Assembly (NCBI GenBank): GCA_028281005.1
Contig: JANQKS010000040.1
Coordinates: 1-64,000, forward strand
From: Pseudomonadales bacterium
Lineage (GTDB): Bacteria; Pseudomonadota; Gammaproteobacteria; Pseudomonadales; Azotimanducaceae
Length of the DNA: 64,000 bases
Reading direction: 5' to 3'
In this document: piece by piece, positions 39,453 through 47,908 of the stretch
How the letters are laid out: every line of letters begins with the position of its first letter
How positions within the stretch are numbered: the stretch's first letter is position 1
Translations under genes and position numbers: made by a program
Notes under the pieces: generated by a model
What the model saw: only the letters and a program-made list of their open reading frames with translations
Told to the model about the DNA's origin: nothing
Databases searched by the model: none

Positions 39453-40361
39453 ATGATCGAAGCAAATAATCTGGTGCGGCGCTACGGCGACTTCGCCGCG
39501 GTAGACGATGTGTCTTTCACCATTGCGGCCGGTGAAGTAGTTGGTTTGCTGGGGCACAACGGAGCCGGTAAAACCACCATTATGAAAATGTTGACCGGGT
39601 TCCTCGAGCCGTCCGCGGGCACCATATTGGTGGACGGTGTGGACGTCTTTGCCGATTCCACCGCCGTGCAGGCGCAGATGGGGTATCTGTCAGAGAGTTC
39701 TCCGCTGTATCCGGAGCTCAGCGTGGTGGATTATTTGGCTTACGCGGCGGATCTGCGGGGTCTGGATCCGCAAAGCTGTGTGCCTGAGGCAATTGCCGCC
39801 ACACAGCTGGAAAGCAAAGCGCTGGACCCAATACAGACGCTGAGCCGCGGGTATAAACAACGCGTCGGTGTAGCGCAGGCCATCTTGCATAAACCTCGAT
39901 TCCTGATTCTGGACGAACCCTCCAATGGTCTTGATCCTACCCAAACCCAACACATGCGGGATTTGATCCGCAATCTAGCGCAGACCGCTACGATCATTTT
40001 GTCCACCCACATCATGCAAGAGGTTAACGCCGTGTGTGACCGGGCCATAATATTGCGCAGCGGCAAACTGGCGGTGGACGAACGTTTGGCGGAGTTACAG
40101 AAGACCGCAGGCGTGCGGTTACGCACGGCGCCCGAGGTAGACGTGGCCGCCTTGATGGCGCCGGTCAGCGCAGTGAGCGGTGTTCATCAGGTGGACGATG
40201 TGCAATGGAGTTTGACGCTGGCGGTAGAACCCGAAGAAGGCACGGCCGCCATCGCCCAGGCGCTGGTCAGTGCCGGGGCCCCTATCCACGCCTTAACCCC
40301 CCAGGTACGCGATTTGGAAACCATCTTCAATGAAGTCAGTGAGGTGCAGCATGCGGCTTAA
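39453..40361 (+). CDS. ABC transporter ATP-binding protein (Gld-type)
   Basis: A 302-residue ABC ATPase. Walker A is GHNGAGKTT (about residues 34-42), the signature is LSRGYKQRVGVAQAIL, and Walker B is FLILDEPSNGLDP followed by the switch histidine in ILSTHIMQEV. The C-terminal about 80 residues form the accessory domain common in ABC-2 type exporters. Together with the next two genes it matches the GldA-GldFG-DUF4340 arrangement found widely in Proteobacteria and Bacteroidetes. The next gene starts within its last 11 bases, so translation is coupled. Confidence 0.93.
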   Translation: MIEANNLVRRYGDFAAVDDVSFTIAAGEVVGLLGHNGAGKTTIMKMLTGFLEPSAGTILVDGVDVFADSTAVQAQMGYLSESSPLYPELSVVDYLAYAADLRGLDPQSCVPEAIAATQLESKALDPIQTLSRGYKQRVGVAQAILHKPRFLILDEPSNGLDPTQTQHMRDLIRNLAQTATIILSTHIMQEVNAVCDRAIILRSGKLAVDERLAELQKTAGVRLRTAPEVDVAALMAPVSAVSGVHQVDDVQWSLTLAVEPEEGTAAIAQALVSAGAPIHALTPQVRDLETIFNEVSEVQHAA

Positions 40362-43302
40362 GACCATCCTGCGTATCCAGAGCAAAGAACTTACGCTGTT
40401 TTTTGCCTCCCCGGTGGGATACCTATTCCTGGCTGCTTTCCTGGCCGTTACTTTGTTTGTGTTCTTCTGGGGTGAATCGTTTTTTGCCCGCAACATCGCC
40501 GATGTGCGGCCCATATTCGAGTGGCTGCCAGTATTGTTGGTGTTTTTAAGCGCCGCCCTAACCATGCGTATGTGGAGTGAAGAGCGGCGTAGCGGCACGT
40601 TGGAATTTGTCGCCACGGTACCCGCGGCCACCTGGGAGTTTGTGCTGGGTAAATTCCTGGCCTGTTGGACCTTGCTGGGTATTGCACTGCTGTTGACCTT
40701 GCCCCTGCCCATCACCGTTGCGGTCATCGGCGACCTGGATTGGGGCCCGGTGTTCGCGGGTTATGTTGCGGCCATGCTGCTTGGCGGTATGTACATTGCC
40801 ATCGGCCTGTTTGTTTCCGCGCGCACAGACAGCCAGATTGTGAGTCTCATGTTGGCGAGTCTGGTGTGTGGCCTCTTTTATCTGTTGGGTAGCCCGCTGA
40901 TCACCGCGCTGTTCGGCAGCGGGGTGCAGGAAGTGTTGGCTTTGGTTGGTAGCGGTACGCGCTTTGCTGCCATCACCCGTGGCGTGCTGGATTTTCGAGA
41001 TTTATATTTTTACGCCTCGGTGGCCTTGGTATTTCTCGGTCTGAACGTCTATGCGCTGGAAAGTGAGAAGTGGGCGCAACAAGGCAGCGCCCAGCGTCAC
41101 CAAAAATGGCGTTTAGGCACGGCACTGTTGGCGGTCAATTTGCTGGCGGCTAATTTCTGGCTGCAGCCGGTCAACGCGCTGCGTGTGGACATGACCGAAG
41201 GCAATATCTATTCGATTTCACCCGCCACGGAAGGCTACCTCAGTCAGCTGCGTGAACCGCTGCTTATCCGTGGCTACTTCAGCGAAAAAACCCACCCGCT
41301 GTTGGCACCCCTGGTGCCGCGCATGAAAGATCTGCTGCGCGAATACGAAGTGGCGGGGGGTGACAATGTGCGTGTTGAAATTATCGACCCTGCGAACGAC
41401 CCGGAACTGGAAAACGAAGCCAACACAAAATACGGTATACGCGCAGTGCCGTTTCAGGTCGCGGACCGCTATCAGGCCAGCTTGGTCAATTCCTATTTTG
41501 ATGTGCTCATCCTCTATGGTGATGAGTACGAAGTGTTGAGCTTCCGCGACCTGATAGAAGTAAAAGTGGCCGGTGAAGCGGATCTTGATGTACAGCTGAC
41601 CAACCCCGAGTTTGATGTCACCCGCAGCATTAAAAAAGTGTTGTACGGTTTCCAGGGTGGCTCATCGGTGTTCGATAACATTAACGAGCCGGTGGAGTTT
41701 GTTGGCTACATCTCCGACGAGCAGGTATTGCCGGAAGCCTTGGCGGCGCTTAAAGACGAACTCGGCGGCGTGCTGCAAGAGTTGGCGTTGGAAGGTGGCG
41801 ATAAGTTCTCCTACAGCTTATTGGACCCCCAAGCGGGTGATGGGCAGTTGGCCCTCGACATTGGCAGCCAATTTGGTTTCCAGCCCATGGCGGCCAGCTT
41901 GTTCGACGAAAATACCTTCTACTTTTACTTGACGTTGGCCGATGCCGAAACGGTGGTGCAGATCCCTCTGCCGGAAGGTATGTCCGCGGAGAGTCTCAAA
42001 CGCGGCATCGAGGAAGGCTTGAAGCGGTTTGCCACGGGTTTGTTGAAATCTGTGGTGTTGACCGCGCCGCAGCCTGTACCTCCCTACATGCAACAGCAGG
42101 GTATGCCGCCGGGTAACGAATTCACGCAGCTGCAGAGTTTCCTCACCAATGACTTCGATGTGGTGACAAATACGTTAGAAGACGGTGTTGTACCGGCCAA
42201 TGCAGACTTGGTGGTGGTGGTTGACCCGGATTCATTTACCGAGCAACAGGTGTTTGCCCTGGATCAGTTCCTCATGAAAGGCGGCACGGTGGTGGTGTCT
42301 AGCGGTGCGTTTGGCGTGCAACCTTCGCAAATGGGTCTCAACGCCACGCCGCGCGACAGCGGGCTGCAGGATTGGTTGCGTCACCACGGTGTGGAGATAG
42401 GTGACGCCTTTGTAATGGATCCGCAAAATGCCGCATTTCCCGTGCCGGTCACCCGGCAGGCCGGCGGTTTCACCTTTCAAGACCTGGTGATGCTCGACTA
42501 CCCGTACTTTGTCGATGTGCGCGCCGAGGGGATCAATCAGGAACCCCCCATAAGTGCCGGTTTACCACAAATTACCCTGTCCTGGGCATCGCCTTTGACG
42601 GTGGAAGGTGGCCAAGGTGTTGAGGTGACGCCGTTACTGACCAGCAGCGCCGGCAGTTGGATCTCCACCGATTTAGACGTCATGCCGCGCATCGATGACG
42701 ACGGCTTGAGTGCCTTTGTGCCCAGCGGAGAATTGGGTGAACAGACCTTGGCGGTGGTGTTGCAAGGGCGCTTCGACAGCTTCTTTGCCGGTCAGGATTC
42801 ACCGCTGTTAACCGCAGCGCGTCAAGCTGCGGCTGATGAAGCGGCAGCCGCCGCAAGTGATGGCAACTTAGACTCTGCGGAGATATCGGGTGATGCGCCA
42901 GCGGCGGGTGATGATGCGGTGGCGGATAAACTCGGTGTGGTCTCAAGTGTGATCGAGCGCTCACCCGAATCGGCTCGGCTGTTGGTGTTCGGTTCCAACG
43001 ATTTCCTGGCCGACCAGACCCTGCGGATGGTCGGCTCGGCAGACGGCACGTTGTACGGCAACTCGGTACAAATGGTGGCTAACGTGGTCGATTGGGCATT
43101 GGAAGACCAAAGTTTGATTGGCATTCGCTCACGCGGCAACTTTAACCGCACACTGCCGGGTATGGATACCGCGGAGCAGACGTTCCTCGAGTACCTCAAC
43201 TACGCTTTGGCGCTGGCAGGGGTTGGATTGGTTTGGTTGCTGTTCCGCGGACGTATGCAGCGGCGACAGCAGCAGCAACGCACGTGGTTGCAGGTAACTT
43301 AA
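40351..43302 (+). CDS. Fused ABC-2 permease and GldG-type extracytoplasmic protein
   Basis: A 983-residue fusion. The first about 240 residues form an ABC-2 permease with six membrane helices (for example VGYLFLAAFLAVTLFVFFW and SLMLASLVCGLFYLLG), matching GldF. After a further membrane segment (LGTALLAVNLLAANFWLQP) comes the GldG/IFT52-like exported domain (residues about 280-950) starting VDMTEGNIYSISPATEGYLS, and a final membrane helix (YLNYALALAGVGLVWLLF) with an arginine/glutamine-rich tail. Outside gliding Bacteroidetes the substrate is unknown. An Ala-rich insert near residues 830-870 looks disordered. ATG 40351 (GAGG upstream) is chosen over 40330. Confidence 0.9.
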   Translation: MRLKTILRIQSKELTLFFASPVGYLFLAAFLAVTLFVFFWGESFFARNIADVRPIFEWLPVLLVFLSAALTMRMWSEERRSGTLEFVATVPAATWEFVLGKFLACWTLLGIALLLTLPLPITVAVIGDLDWGPVFAGYVAAMLLGGMYIAIGLFVSARTDSQIVSLMLASLVCGLFYLLGSPLITALFGSGVQEVLALVGSGTRFAAITRGVLDFRDLYFYASVALVFLGLNVYALESEKWAQQGSAQRHQKWRLGTALLAVNLLAANFWLQPVNALRVDMTEGNIYSISPATEGYLSQLREPLLIRGYFSEKTHPLLAPLVPRMKDLLREYEVAGGDNVRVEIIDPANDPELENEANTKYGIRAVPFQVADRYQASLVNSYFDVLILYGDEYEVLSFRDLIEVKVAGEADLDVQLTNPEFDVTRSIKKVLYGFQGGSSVFDNINEPVEFVGYISDEQVLPEALAALKDELGGVLQELALEGGDKFSYSLLDPQAGDGQLALDIGSQFGFQPMAASLFDENTFYFYLTLADAETVVQIPLPEGMSAESLKRGIEEGLKRFATGLLKSVVLTAPQPVPPYMQQQGMPPGNEFTQLQSFLTNDFDVVTNTLEDGVVPANADLVVVVDPDSFTEQQVFALDQFLMKGGTVVVSSGAFGVQPSQMGLNATPRDSGLQDWLRHHGVEIGDAFVMDPQNAAFPVPVTRQAGGFTFQDLVMLDYPYFVDVRAEGINQEPPISAGLPQITLSWASPLTVEGGQGVEVTPLLTSSAGSWISTDLDVMPRIDDDGLSAFVPSGELGEQTLAVVLQGRFDSFFAGQDSPLLTAARQAAADEAAAAASDGNLDSAEISGDAPAAGDDAVADKLGVVSSVIERSPESARLLVFGSNDFLADQTLRMVGSADGTLYGNSVQMVANVVDWALEDQSLIGIRSRGNFNRTLPGMDTAEQTFLEYLNYALALAGVGLVWLLFRGRMQRRQQQQRTWLQVT

Positions 43303-43344
43303 GTGTGTACAAGCGTTTAAGCGGTATTTGAAAAGAGGTCAGGC

Positions 43345-44283
43345 ATGAACAGTAAGATTGGCTTATTAAGCGCGTTGTTGGTTTTTCAGTTAGTCCTGGT
43401 GGCCATTGCCTTAACGGCGCCGCTGGGTGACTCGGAAGCGCCAGGGCAGCTGCTTGAGTTTGCGGTGGACGACGTGGACCGCCTTACGGTGAGTGATGGC
43501 ACCAGCACCGTTGAAGTAGCCCTTGAAGATGGCCTATGGCAGGTGGCCGGGGTGCCGGCGGACGCTGACAAGGTGGCCGACATACTAGACAAATTAGCCG
43601 CCATTGAGGCGCCCTGGCCGGTGGCCACCAGCGCAGGCAGTGCAGCTCGCTTTGAGGTGAGTGAAGCTGATTATCAGCGCCATGTTTCAGTGTTTGCCGC
43701 GGGTGATACAGTGGCCGAGTTGTACCTTGGTACGTCCCCGGGTTACCAACGTGTGCATGCCCGTCGCGCCGACAGTGATGAAGTGTTCAGCGTAGCGCTG
43801 TCCAACTATGAGATTGGGGTGAGCACAGACAATTGGGTAGACAAGGCTGTGCTGGCCATGGCTGCCGCGCCGACTTCCATAGAGTTGACCAAGCCAGACG
43901 GCAGCGTAGAGACATTACGAAACGGCGATGAAGGCTGGCTCTACAACGGCGCGGCTGCCAATCAGGACGAAGCGGCGACTTATGCCAATCGCTTCACCAC
44001 CTTACGGGTACTTGGTCTGGTGGATGAGGATGCCGCGGTGGGTAATGATGGGCCCAGCGAACGCGGCCGCATCGTTGCCGCCAACGCGGATGTACAAACC
44101 ACTTTGATCATCAGCCGTCAGAGTGAAGAGGACGACTATTTGGTCACCACGCCAGACGGCGCAATCACGTATCGTCTCGCCACCTACATCGCGGAACAAT
44201 TGCTGATGGCGGACAGTAACTTTTCCGTGCAGGATGCCGCTGCAGAAGAGGTCGAGCCGCAGGACGAGGCCAAGGCTGAGTAA
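43345..44283 (+). CDS. DUF4340 domain protein of the Gld-type ABC operon
   Basis: A 312-residue protein with an N-terminal signal anchor (IGLLSALLVFQLVLVAIALT) and the DUF4340 pattern: VDRLTVSDGTSTVEVALEDG, LWQVAGVPADADKV, LYLGTSPGYQRVHARR and NWVDKAVLAM. DUF4340 proteins regularly follow GldG-type genes and are taken as the periplasmic partner of that transporter; function is unknown. It starts 42 bases after the fused permease gene. The acidic tail (residues about 295-312) is low complexity. Confidence 0.88.
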   Translation: MNSKIGLLSALLVFQLVLVAIALTAPLGDSEAPGQLLEFAVDDVDRLTVSDGTSTVEVALEDGLWQVAGVPADADKVADILDKLAAIEAPWPVATSAGSAARFEVSEADYQRHVSVFAAGDTVAELYLGTSPGYQRVHARRADSDEVFSVALSNYEIGVSTDNWVDKAVLAMAAAPTSIELTKPDGSVETLRNGDEGWLYNGAAANQDEAATYANRFTTLRVLGLVDEDAAVGNDGPSERGRIVAANADVQTTLIISRQSEEDDYLVTTPDGAITYRLATYIAEQLLMADSNFSVQDAAAEEVEPQDEAKAE

Positions 44284-44335
44284 AAGGTTGATAAGAGTCT
44301 GAGTAAGAGACTGAGAAAGAGGCGGGGCAAGCGTA

Positions 44336-45109
44336 ATGCGATGTTTGGCGGTGGTGTTGGTTGTTTTGTTGCTCAGTGGGTGCATCGGTCGAGGTGAGTG
44401 GGGTGTTGCCAGCGGATTTCCGGATGGCCAGCGCTTTTCCAGCGCCGCGGTAAATGCCGCCAAATCGCCGCAAACCTGGCTACCGCTGGTCACCGCGGGT
44501 TTGCTTATCGCGGCGGATGTAGACGATCAGTGGAGCGAAGACCTATTCGAAGATCAACCGCTGTTTGGTGACGACGCGGAGGATCTCAGCAGCGATCTGC
44601 GTGATATCGCCAGTGGCGCCTATGTGCTCACCGCGCTGTTGGCGCCTAGCCCCACGGTGGGTGCAAAGCTGCGGGGTTTGAGTGTAGGGGCCGGCACCGC
44701 CATTTTGGATGGAGTGGTGAACCGAGGCCTTAAAGACCTGACCCAGCGGGAGCGTCCGGATCGCTCAAACGACAACAGTATGCCTTCCGGGCATGCTTCC
44801 AAAGCGACATCGCGCGTGGTGATGGCGCAATATAATCTTGATTACATCAATATGCCGGCGTGGTCTCGGCATGCTGCGCAATGGGGTTTACACGGTGTGG
44901 CAGTGGGTACGGGTCTGGCGCGGGTTGAAGCAGGTAAACATCACCTCAGCGATGTGATGGTGGGGTATGCGCTCGGTCACTTCTTCGCTACCTTCATGCA
45001 CCATACATTCTTTTTGAGTGAAGCAAGGACAGGACAAGACAGTGGCCAGATTAGCTTTATGCCTTTGCAGGATGGTGGCGCTTTAACCCTGACTTTGCCG
45101 TTGCATTAA
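44336..45109 (+). CDS. PAP2-family phosphatase lipoprotein
   Basis: A 257-residue protein with a lipoprotein signal (LAVVLVVLLLSGCIG, Cys16) and the three-part PAP2 phosphatase motif: KDLTQRERP, then NSMPSGHASKA, then RVEAGKHHLSDVMVGY containing the nucleophile histidine. These enzymes remove phosphate from lipid phosphates or undecaprenyl pyrophosphate on the outer face of the membrane. It starts about 50 bases after the DUF4340 gene and may extend that operon. It converges on the GGDEF gene. Substrate unknown. Confidence 0.9.
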   Translation: MRCLAVVLVVLLLSGCIGRGEWGVASGFPDGQRFSSAAVNAAKSPQTWLPLVTAGLLIAADVDDQWSEDLFEDQPLFGDDAEDLSSDLRDIASGAYVLTALLAPSPTVGAKLRGLSVGAGTAILDGVVNRGLKDLTQRERPDRSNDNSMPSGHASKATSRVVMAQYNLDYINMPAWSRHAAQWGLHGVAVGTGLARVEAGKHHLSDVMVGYALGHFFATFMHHTFFLSEARTGQDSGQISFMPLQDGGALTLTLPLH

Positions 45110-45156
45110 GTGCGCGTTTTGCCTGCCTGGCTGTCCGCCTGGCTTAGGCAATGTTG

Positions 45157-46707
45157 CTAAGCGGCTTCTGATTCAAAACAAACCATGTTTCTGCCGCTGT
45201 CTTTGGCACGGTACAGGGCACGGTCAGCAATACGCAACACGTTTTCGGGATGTTGCGTCGCCGGTGTTACGGTCGCCACGCCGATACTGGCGGTCACGCT
45301 TAGTGCGTGATCGGTTTGGGTTGCGTAAGGGTAACGTTCAATAGCACTGCGCAGACGTTGGGCCAGATTGATGGCGCCGGTTTTGTCGGTCTCAGGCAAC
45401 AGCAGCGCAAACTCTTCACCGCCCAAACGGCAAGCAATGTCAGTGACACGCTTGATTTTGTTGACCACCTCAGCCACCGCCACCAGAACCAAGTCGCCCT
45501 GGTCGTGACCGAAGGTGTCGTTGATACGTTTGAAGTGGTCGAGGTCAAACACCAGCACCGACACAGCGCCGCCGTGACGCCGCACCCGTTCAAACTCCTC
45601 ACCTAAACGCTCCATAAAAAAGCGGCGGTTGTAGAGCTTGGTGAGCGCATCAGTATGCGCCATGTGCTCCAAGCGGGTTTTCATATTGTGCAGCTCACGC
45701 TCTTTTGCGCGCCGCTCGGTAACATCGCGGAATACAACCGCAACGTGAGTTTCCTCGTTGGTCGGGTCCAGCGGTGTTGCGGCTATCTCGTAAGCGCGGC
45801 CTTTGATGGTGGCTTCCGAGTTGGCCTTGGAATCTAACAGCTGCCGCAGAGGTAAGCTGTAGATGAAACGCGAGGCGTTGCTGTTCAGCAACGGGTCTTG
45901 ATCTTCCCAGTGGGCTAATGCCGACTGGTTAGCATCCAGGATGGTGCCGTCCTGAGTTAACACCAATACCGGATCTTTAAGCTGCTCCACCACACGCTCC
46001 CGGGCAATGGGAGCCGTGTGCAACAAGCCGCGCCGCACTATGCCGAGATCAAGCAACATGACGCCGGCAACAAAACCCAAGGTGGTGAGATCGAGCCAGG
46101 GGTAGGGATTGACCGGCGACAAATAAAATACGTTGGCCACCACGGCAATGATGGGCGCAAACACGGCCGCCAACACTGTTTGATAATGTTGTTTGTATTG
46201 CAGCAAAGCAAACGCCAGGATTGCCGTGGCGATGAGAATGAGGCTGTAGGAATAGAAGGCGTGTACGTAAAACCACAAACCATGGGTGGTGACCATGCCG
46301 AGGAAGCCGTTTACTTCGACGTATTCAATTTCCCGCCAGATCAGACCGTGCCAGCCGTTGGTGAGCGCCAACACCACGGTGATGCCGGGTAAGGCGCACA
46401 CGGTGTTAAATAGGTGCCGCGGCACCCTGCGTACACGCTGGCTGTAGCTCACCGCAAAAACAAACCAGGCCACTGGCGTCAGCGCGATGCCCACATAGGA
46501 GAACTGAGCTGCCAAGGTAATGGCGGCGGTAGTACCCATGAGCATCGACAGTGCTTGTGCGGTGGACCAGAGGAATAACGTGAGGAATAGAAAACGCAAC
46601 GCGTGCCCGCCGGGCACCCGATCTCGGGGACGTGCGCGTTGGTACGCTATCATCGCAAAGACAGCGGCGCACATTGGAGCGATGGACCAAGCGGTCAGCT
46701 GGAACAC
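45157..46707 (-). CDS. Membrane diguanylate cyclase: 7TM sensor, PAS and GGDEF domains
   Basis: A 516-residue signalling protein. The N-terminal about 210 residues contain seven hydrophobic helices of the histidine-kinase-N 7TM type (for example WFVFAVSYSQRVRRVPRHLF and WFYVHAFYSYSLILIATAIL). A PAS domain follows (VEQLKDPVLVLTQDGTILDA), then the GGDEF cyclase domain from about residue 350 with the active motif RLGGEEFALLLPE and DLDHFKRINDTFGH. No RxxD product-inhibition site is obvious just before GGEEF, although I cannot rule it out. It would make cyclic-di-GMP in response to a membrane or periplasmic cue. Divergent from the GST gene. Confidence 0.93.
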   Translation of the reverse strand: MFQLTAWSIAPMCAAVFAMIAYQRARPRDRVPGGHALRFLFLTLFLWSTAQALSMLMGTTAAITLAAQFSYVGIALTPVAWFVFAVSYSQRVRRVPRHLFNTVCALPGITVVLALTNGWHGLIWREIEYVEVNGFLGMVTTHGLWFYVHAFYSYSLILIATAILAFALLQYKQHYQTVLAAVFAPIIAVVANVFYLSPVNPYPWLDLTTLGFVAGVMLLDLGIVRRGLLHTAPIARERVVEQLKDPVLVLTQDGTILDANQSALAHWEDQDPLLNSNASRFIYSLPLRQLLDSKANSEATIKGRAYEIAATPLDPTNEETHVAVVFRDVTERRAKERELHNMKTRLEHMAHTDALTKLYNRRFFMERLGEEFERVRRHGGAVSVLVFDLDHFKRINDTFGHDQGDLVLVAVAEVVNKIKRVTDIACRLGGEEFALLLPETDKTGAINLAQRLRSAIERYPYATQTDHALSVTASIGVATVTPATQHPENVLRIADRALYRAKDSGRNMVCFESEAA

Positions 46708-46804
46708 GTACAGTAAATCCTTATTCTGTCAGTGTTGTGTGGATATATTTCCTCATCGCTAAGCTTCGCAGGTGTATGCGTTACCCTCAAATATCATGTT
46801 GTTG

Positions 46805-46824
46805 AGTGTGATGTGCGTCACACT
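46805..46824. promoter_or_regulatory. CRP/Vfr-like binding site upstream of the GST gene
   Basis: AGTGTGA (46805-46811), six-base spacer TGTGCG, TCACACT (46818-46824): perfect 7-base arms containing the CRP core TGTGA-N6-TCACA. It lies 48 bases before the GST start and 97 bases before the divergent GGDEF gene start. Confidence 0.6.
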
Positions 46825-46872
46825 TGGAAGCTGTCACAATCGCGGTTTTCAAATCTTGGGAACATTTGCCAC

Positions 46873-47496
46873 ATGATAGATCTATACACCTGGCCCACCC
46901 CCAATGGGCGCAAAGTTTCCATTGCGCTGGAGGAATTTGAGCTGCCTTATCAAGCTCACGCGGTCAATATCGGCAAAGACGAGCAGTTTACCCCTGAGTT
47001 TTTGGCGATCAGCCCTAACAACAAAGTCCCTGCCATCGTCGATCGGGAAAGCGGCCGCAGCATGATGGAATCCGGCGCAATCTTGATTTACTTAGCGGAT
47101 ACTCATAACCGTTTCTGGGGAGATGACCGTTATGTCACCTTGGAGTGGCTCATGTTGCAGATGGGCGGTGTAGGGCCCATGTTGGGACAGGCACACCATT
47201 TTCTGAAACACAATCCGGGAAAGGCCCGATATGCTGAAGAACGTTATGCCGCAGAAGCCAAACGTTTGTACGGCGTGCTGGATAAACGCTTGGCAGAGCA
47301 TGCTTATCTGGCCGGCGGCTGTTACTCGATCGCCGACATGGCGACGTGGCCCTGGATTTCACGGTATGAATGGCAGGCGGTGGACTTTGCCACTTACCCA
47401 AATTTGTTACGTTGGTATCTGGAGATCGCCGAGCGTCCTGCGGTGCAACGCGGTTACGACGTACCGATTTATGTCAATCCGATCCCGCGTCCTTGA
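46873..47496 (+). CDS. Glutathione S-transferase, YfcG/nu-class-like
   Basis: A 207-residue GST. The thioredoxin-fold half begins MIDLYTWPTPNGRKVSIALE with the TPN triad typical of the YfcG/YghU disulfide-reductase-like group, and has NNKVPAIVDRESGRSMMESG for the glutathione gamma-glutamyl site. The all-alpha half contains GGVGPMLGQAHHFLKHNPG and SIADMATWPWISRYEWQ, again like YfcG. It is cytosolic. The preceding CRP-like palindrome suggests catabolite or cAMP control. Its 3' end overlaps that of the HIT gene by 23 bases. Confidence 0.92.
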   Translation: MIDLYTWPTPNGRKVSIALEEFELPYQAHAVNIGKDEQFTPEFLAISPNNKVPAIVDRESGRSMMESGAILIYLADTHNRFWGDDRYVTLEWLMLQMGGVGPMLGQAHHFLKHNPGKARYAEERYAAEAKRLYGVLDKRLAEHAYLAGGCYSIADMATWPWISRYEWQAVDFATYPNLLRWYLEIAERPAVQRGYDVPIYVNPIPRP

Positions 47497-47908
47497 GCGC
47501 ATGGCGTAGTGTCTGCGTGAGCGCTTCCAGGCGTGCCGGGTCGTAAGGTTCAGCTGTACCAACACCCCAAACCGGTCCCGGCCAAGCGGCATCATTGGTT
47601 TGGCGGGCAATCACGTGTATGTGTAATTGCGGCACCTGGTTGCCCAGGGCGGCGACGTTGAGCTTGTGGGCCTGAGTTACCTGCTGCAGCGCAACGGACG
47701 CTTGTTCAATTTCATCGAGCAATTGCACTCGCTGATCTTTTGGCACCTCATGGAATTCGCGCAGGTTTGCTACCCGCGGCACCAGGATGAGCCAAGCAAA
47801 ACGCGCGTCCTGCGTGAGTAAGCAGCGGCAAAGGGGTAGGTCCACAAGCCACTCGGTGTCGGCGGCCAGTTTTTTGTGCAAGGCGAAGTTGTTGGTAGAA
47901 AGACTCAT
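47474..47908 (-). CDS. HIT-domain nucleotide hydrolase-like protein
   Basis: A 144-residue histidine-triad protein with the HxHx3-type motif as QLHIHVIARQTND and the upstream strand WLILVPRVANLREFHEVPK. HIT proteins hydrolyse nucleoside phosphoramidates or dinucleotide polyphosphates. It overlaps the DUF3604 gene stop by ATGA and is convergent with the GST gene. Length is normal. The precise substrate cannot be read from sequence. Confidence 0.9.
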   Translation of the reverse strand: MSLSTNNFALHKKLAADTEWLVDLPLCRCLLTQDARFAWLILVPRVANLREFHEVPKDQRVQLLDEIEQASVALQQVTQAHKLNVAALGNQVPQLHIHVIARQTNDAAWPGPVWGVGTAEPYDPARLEALTQTLRHALKDAGSD

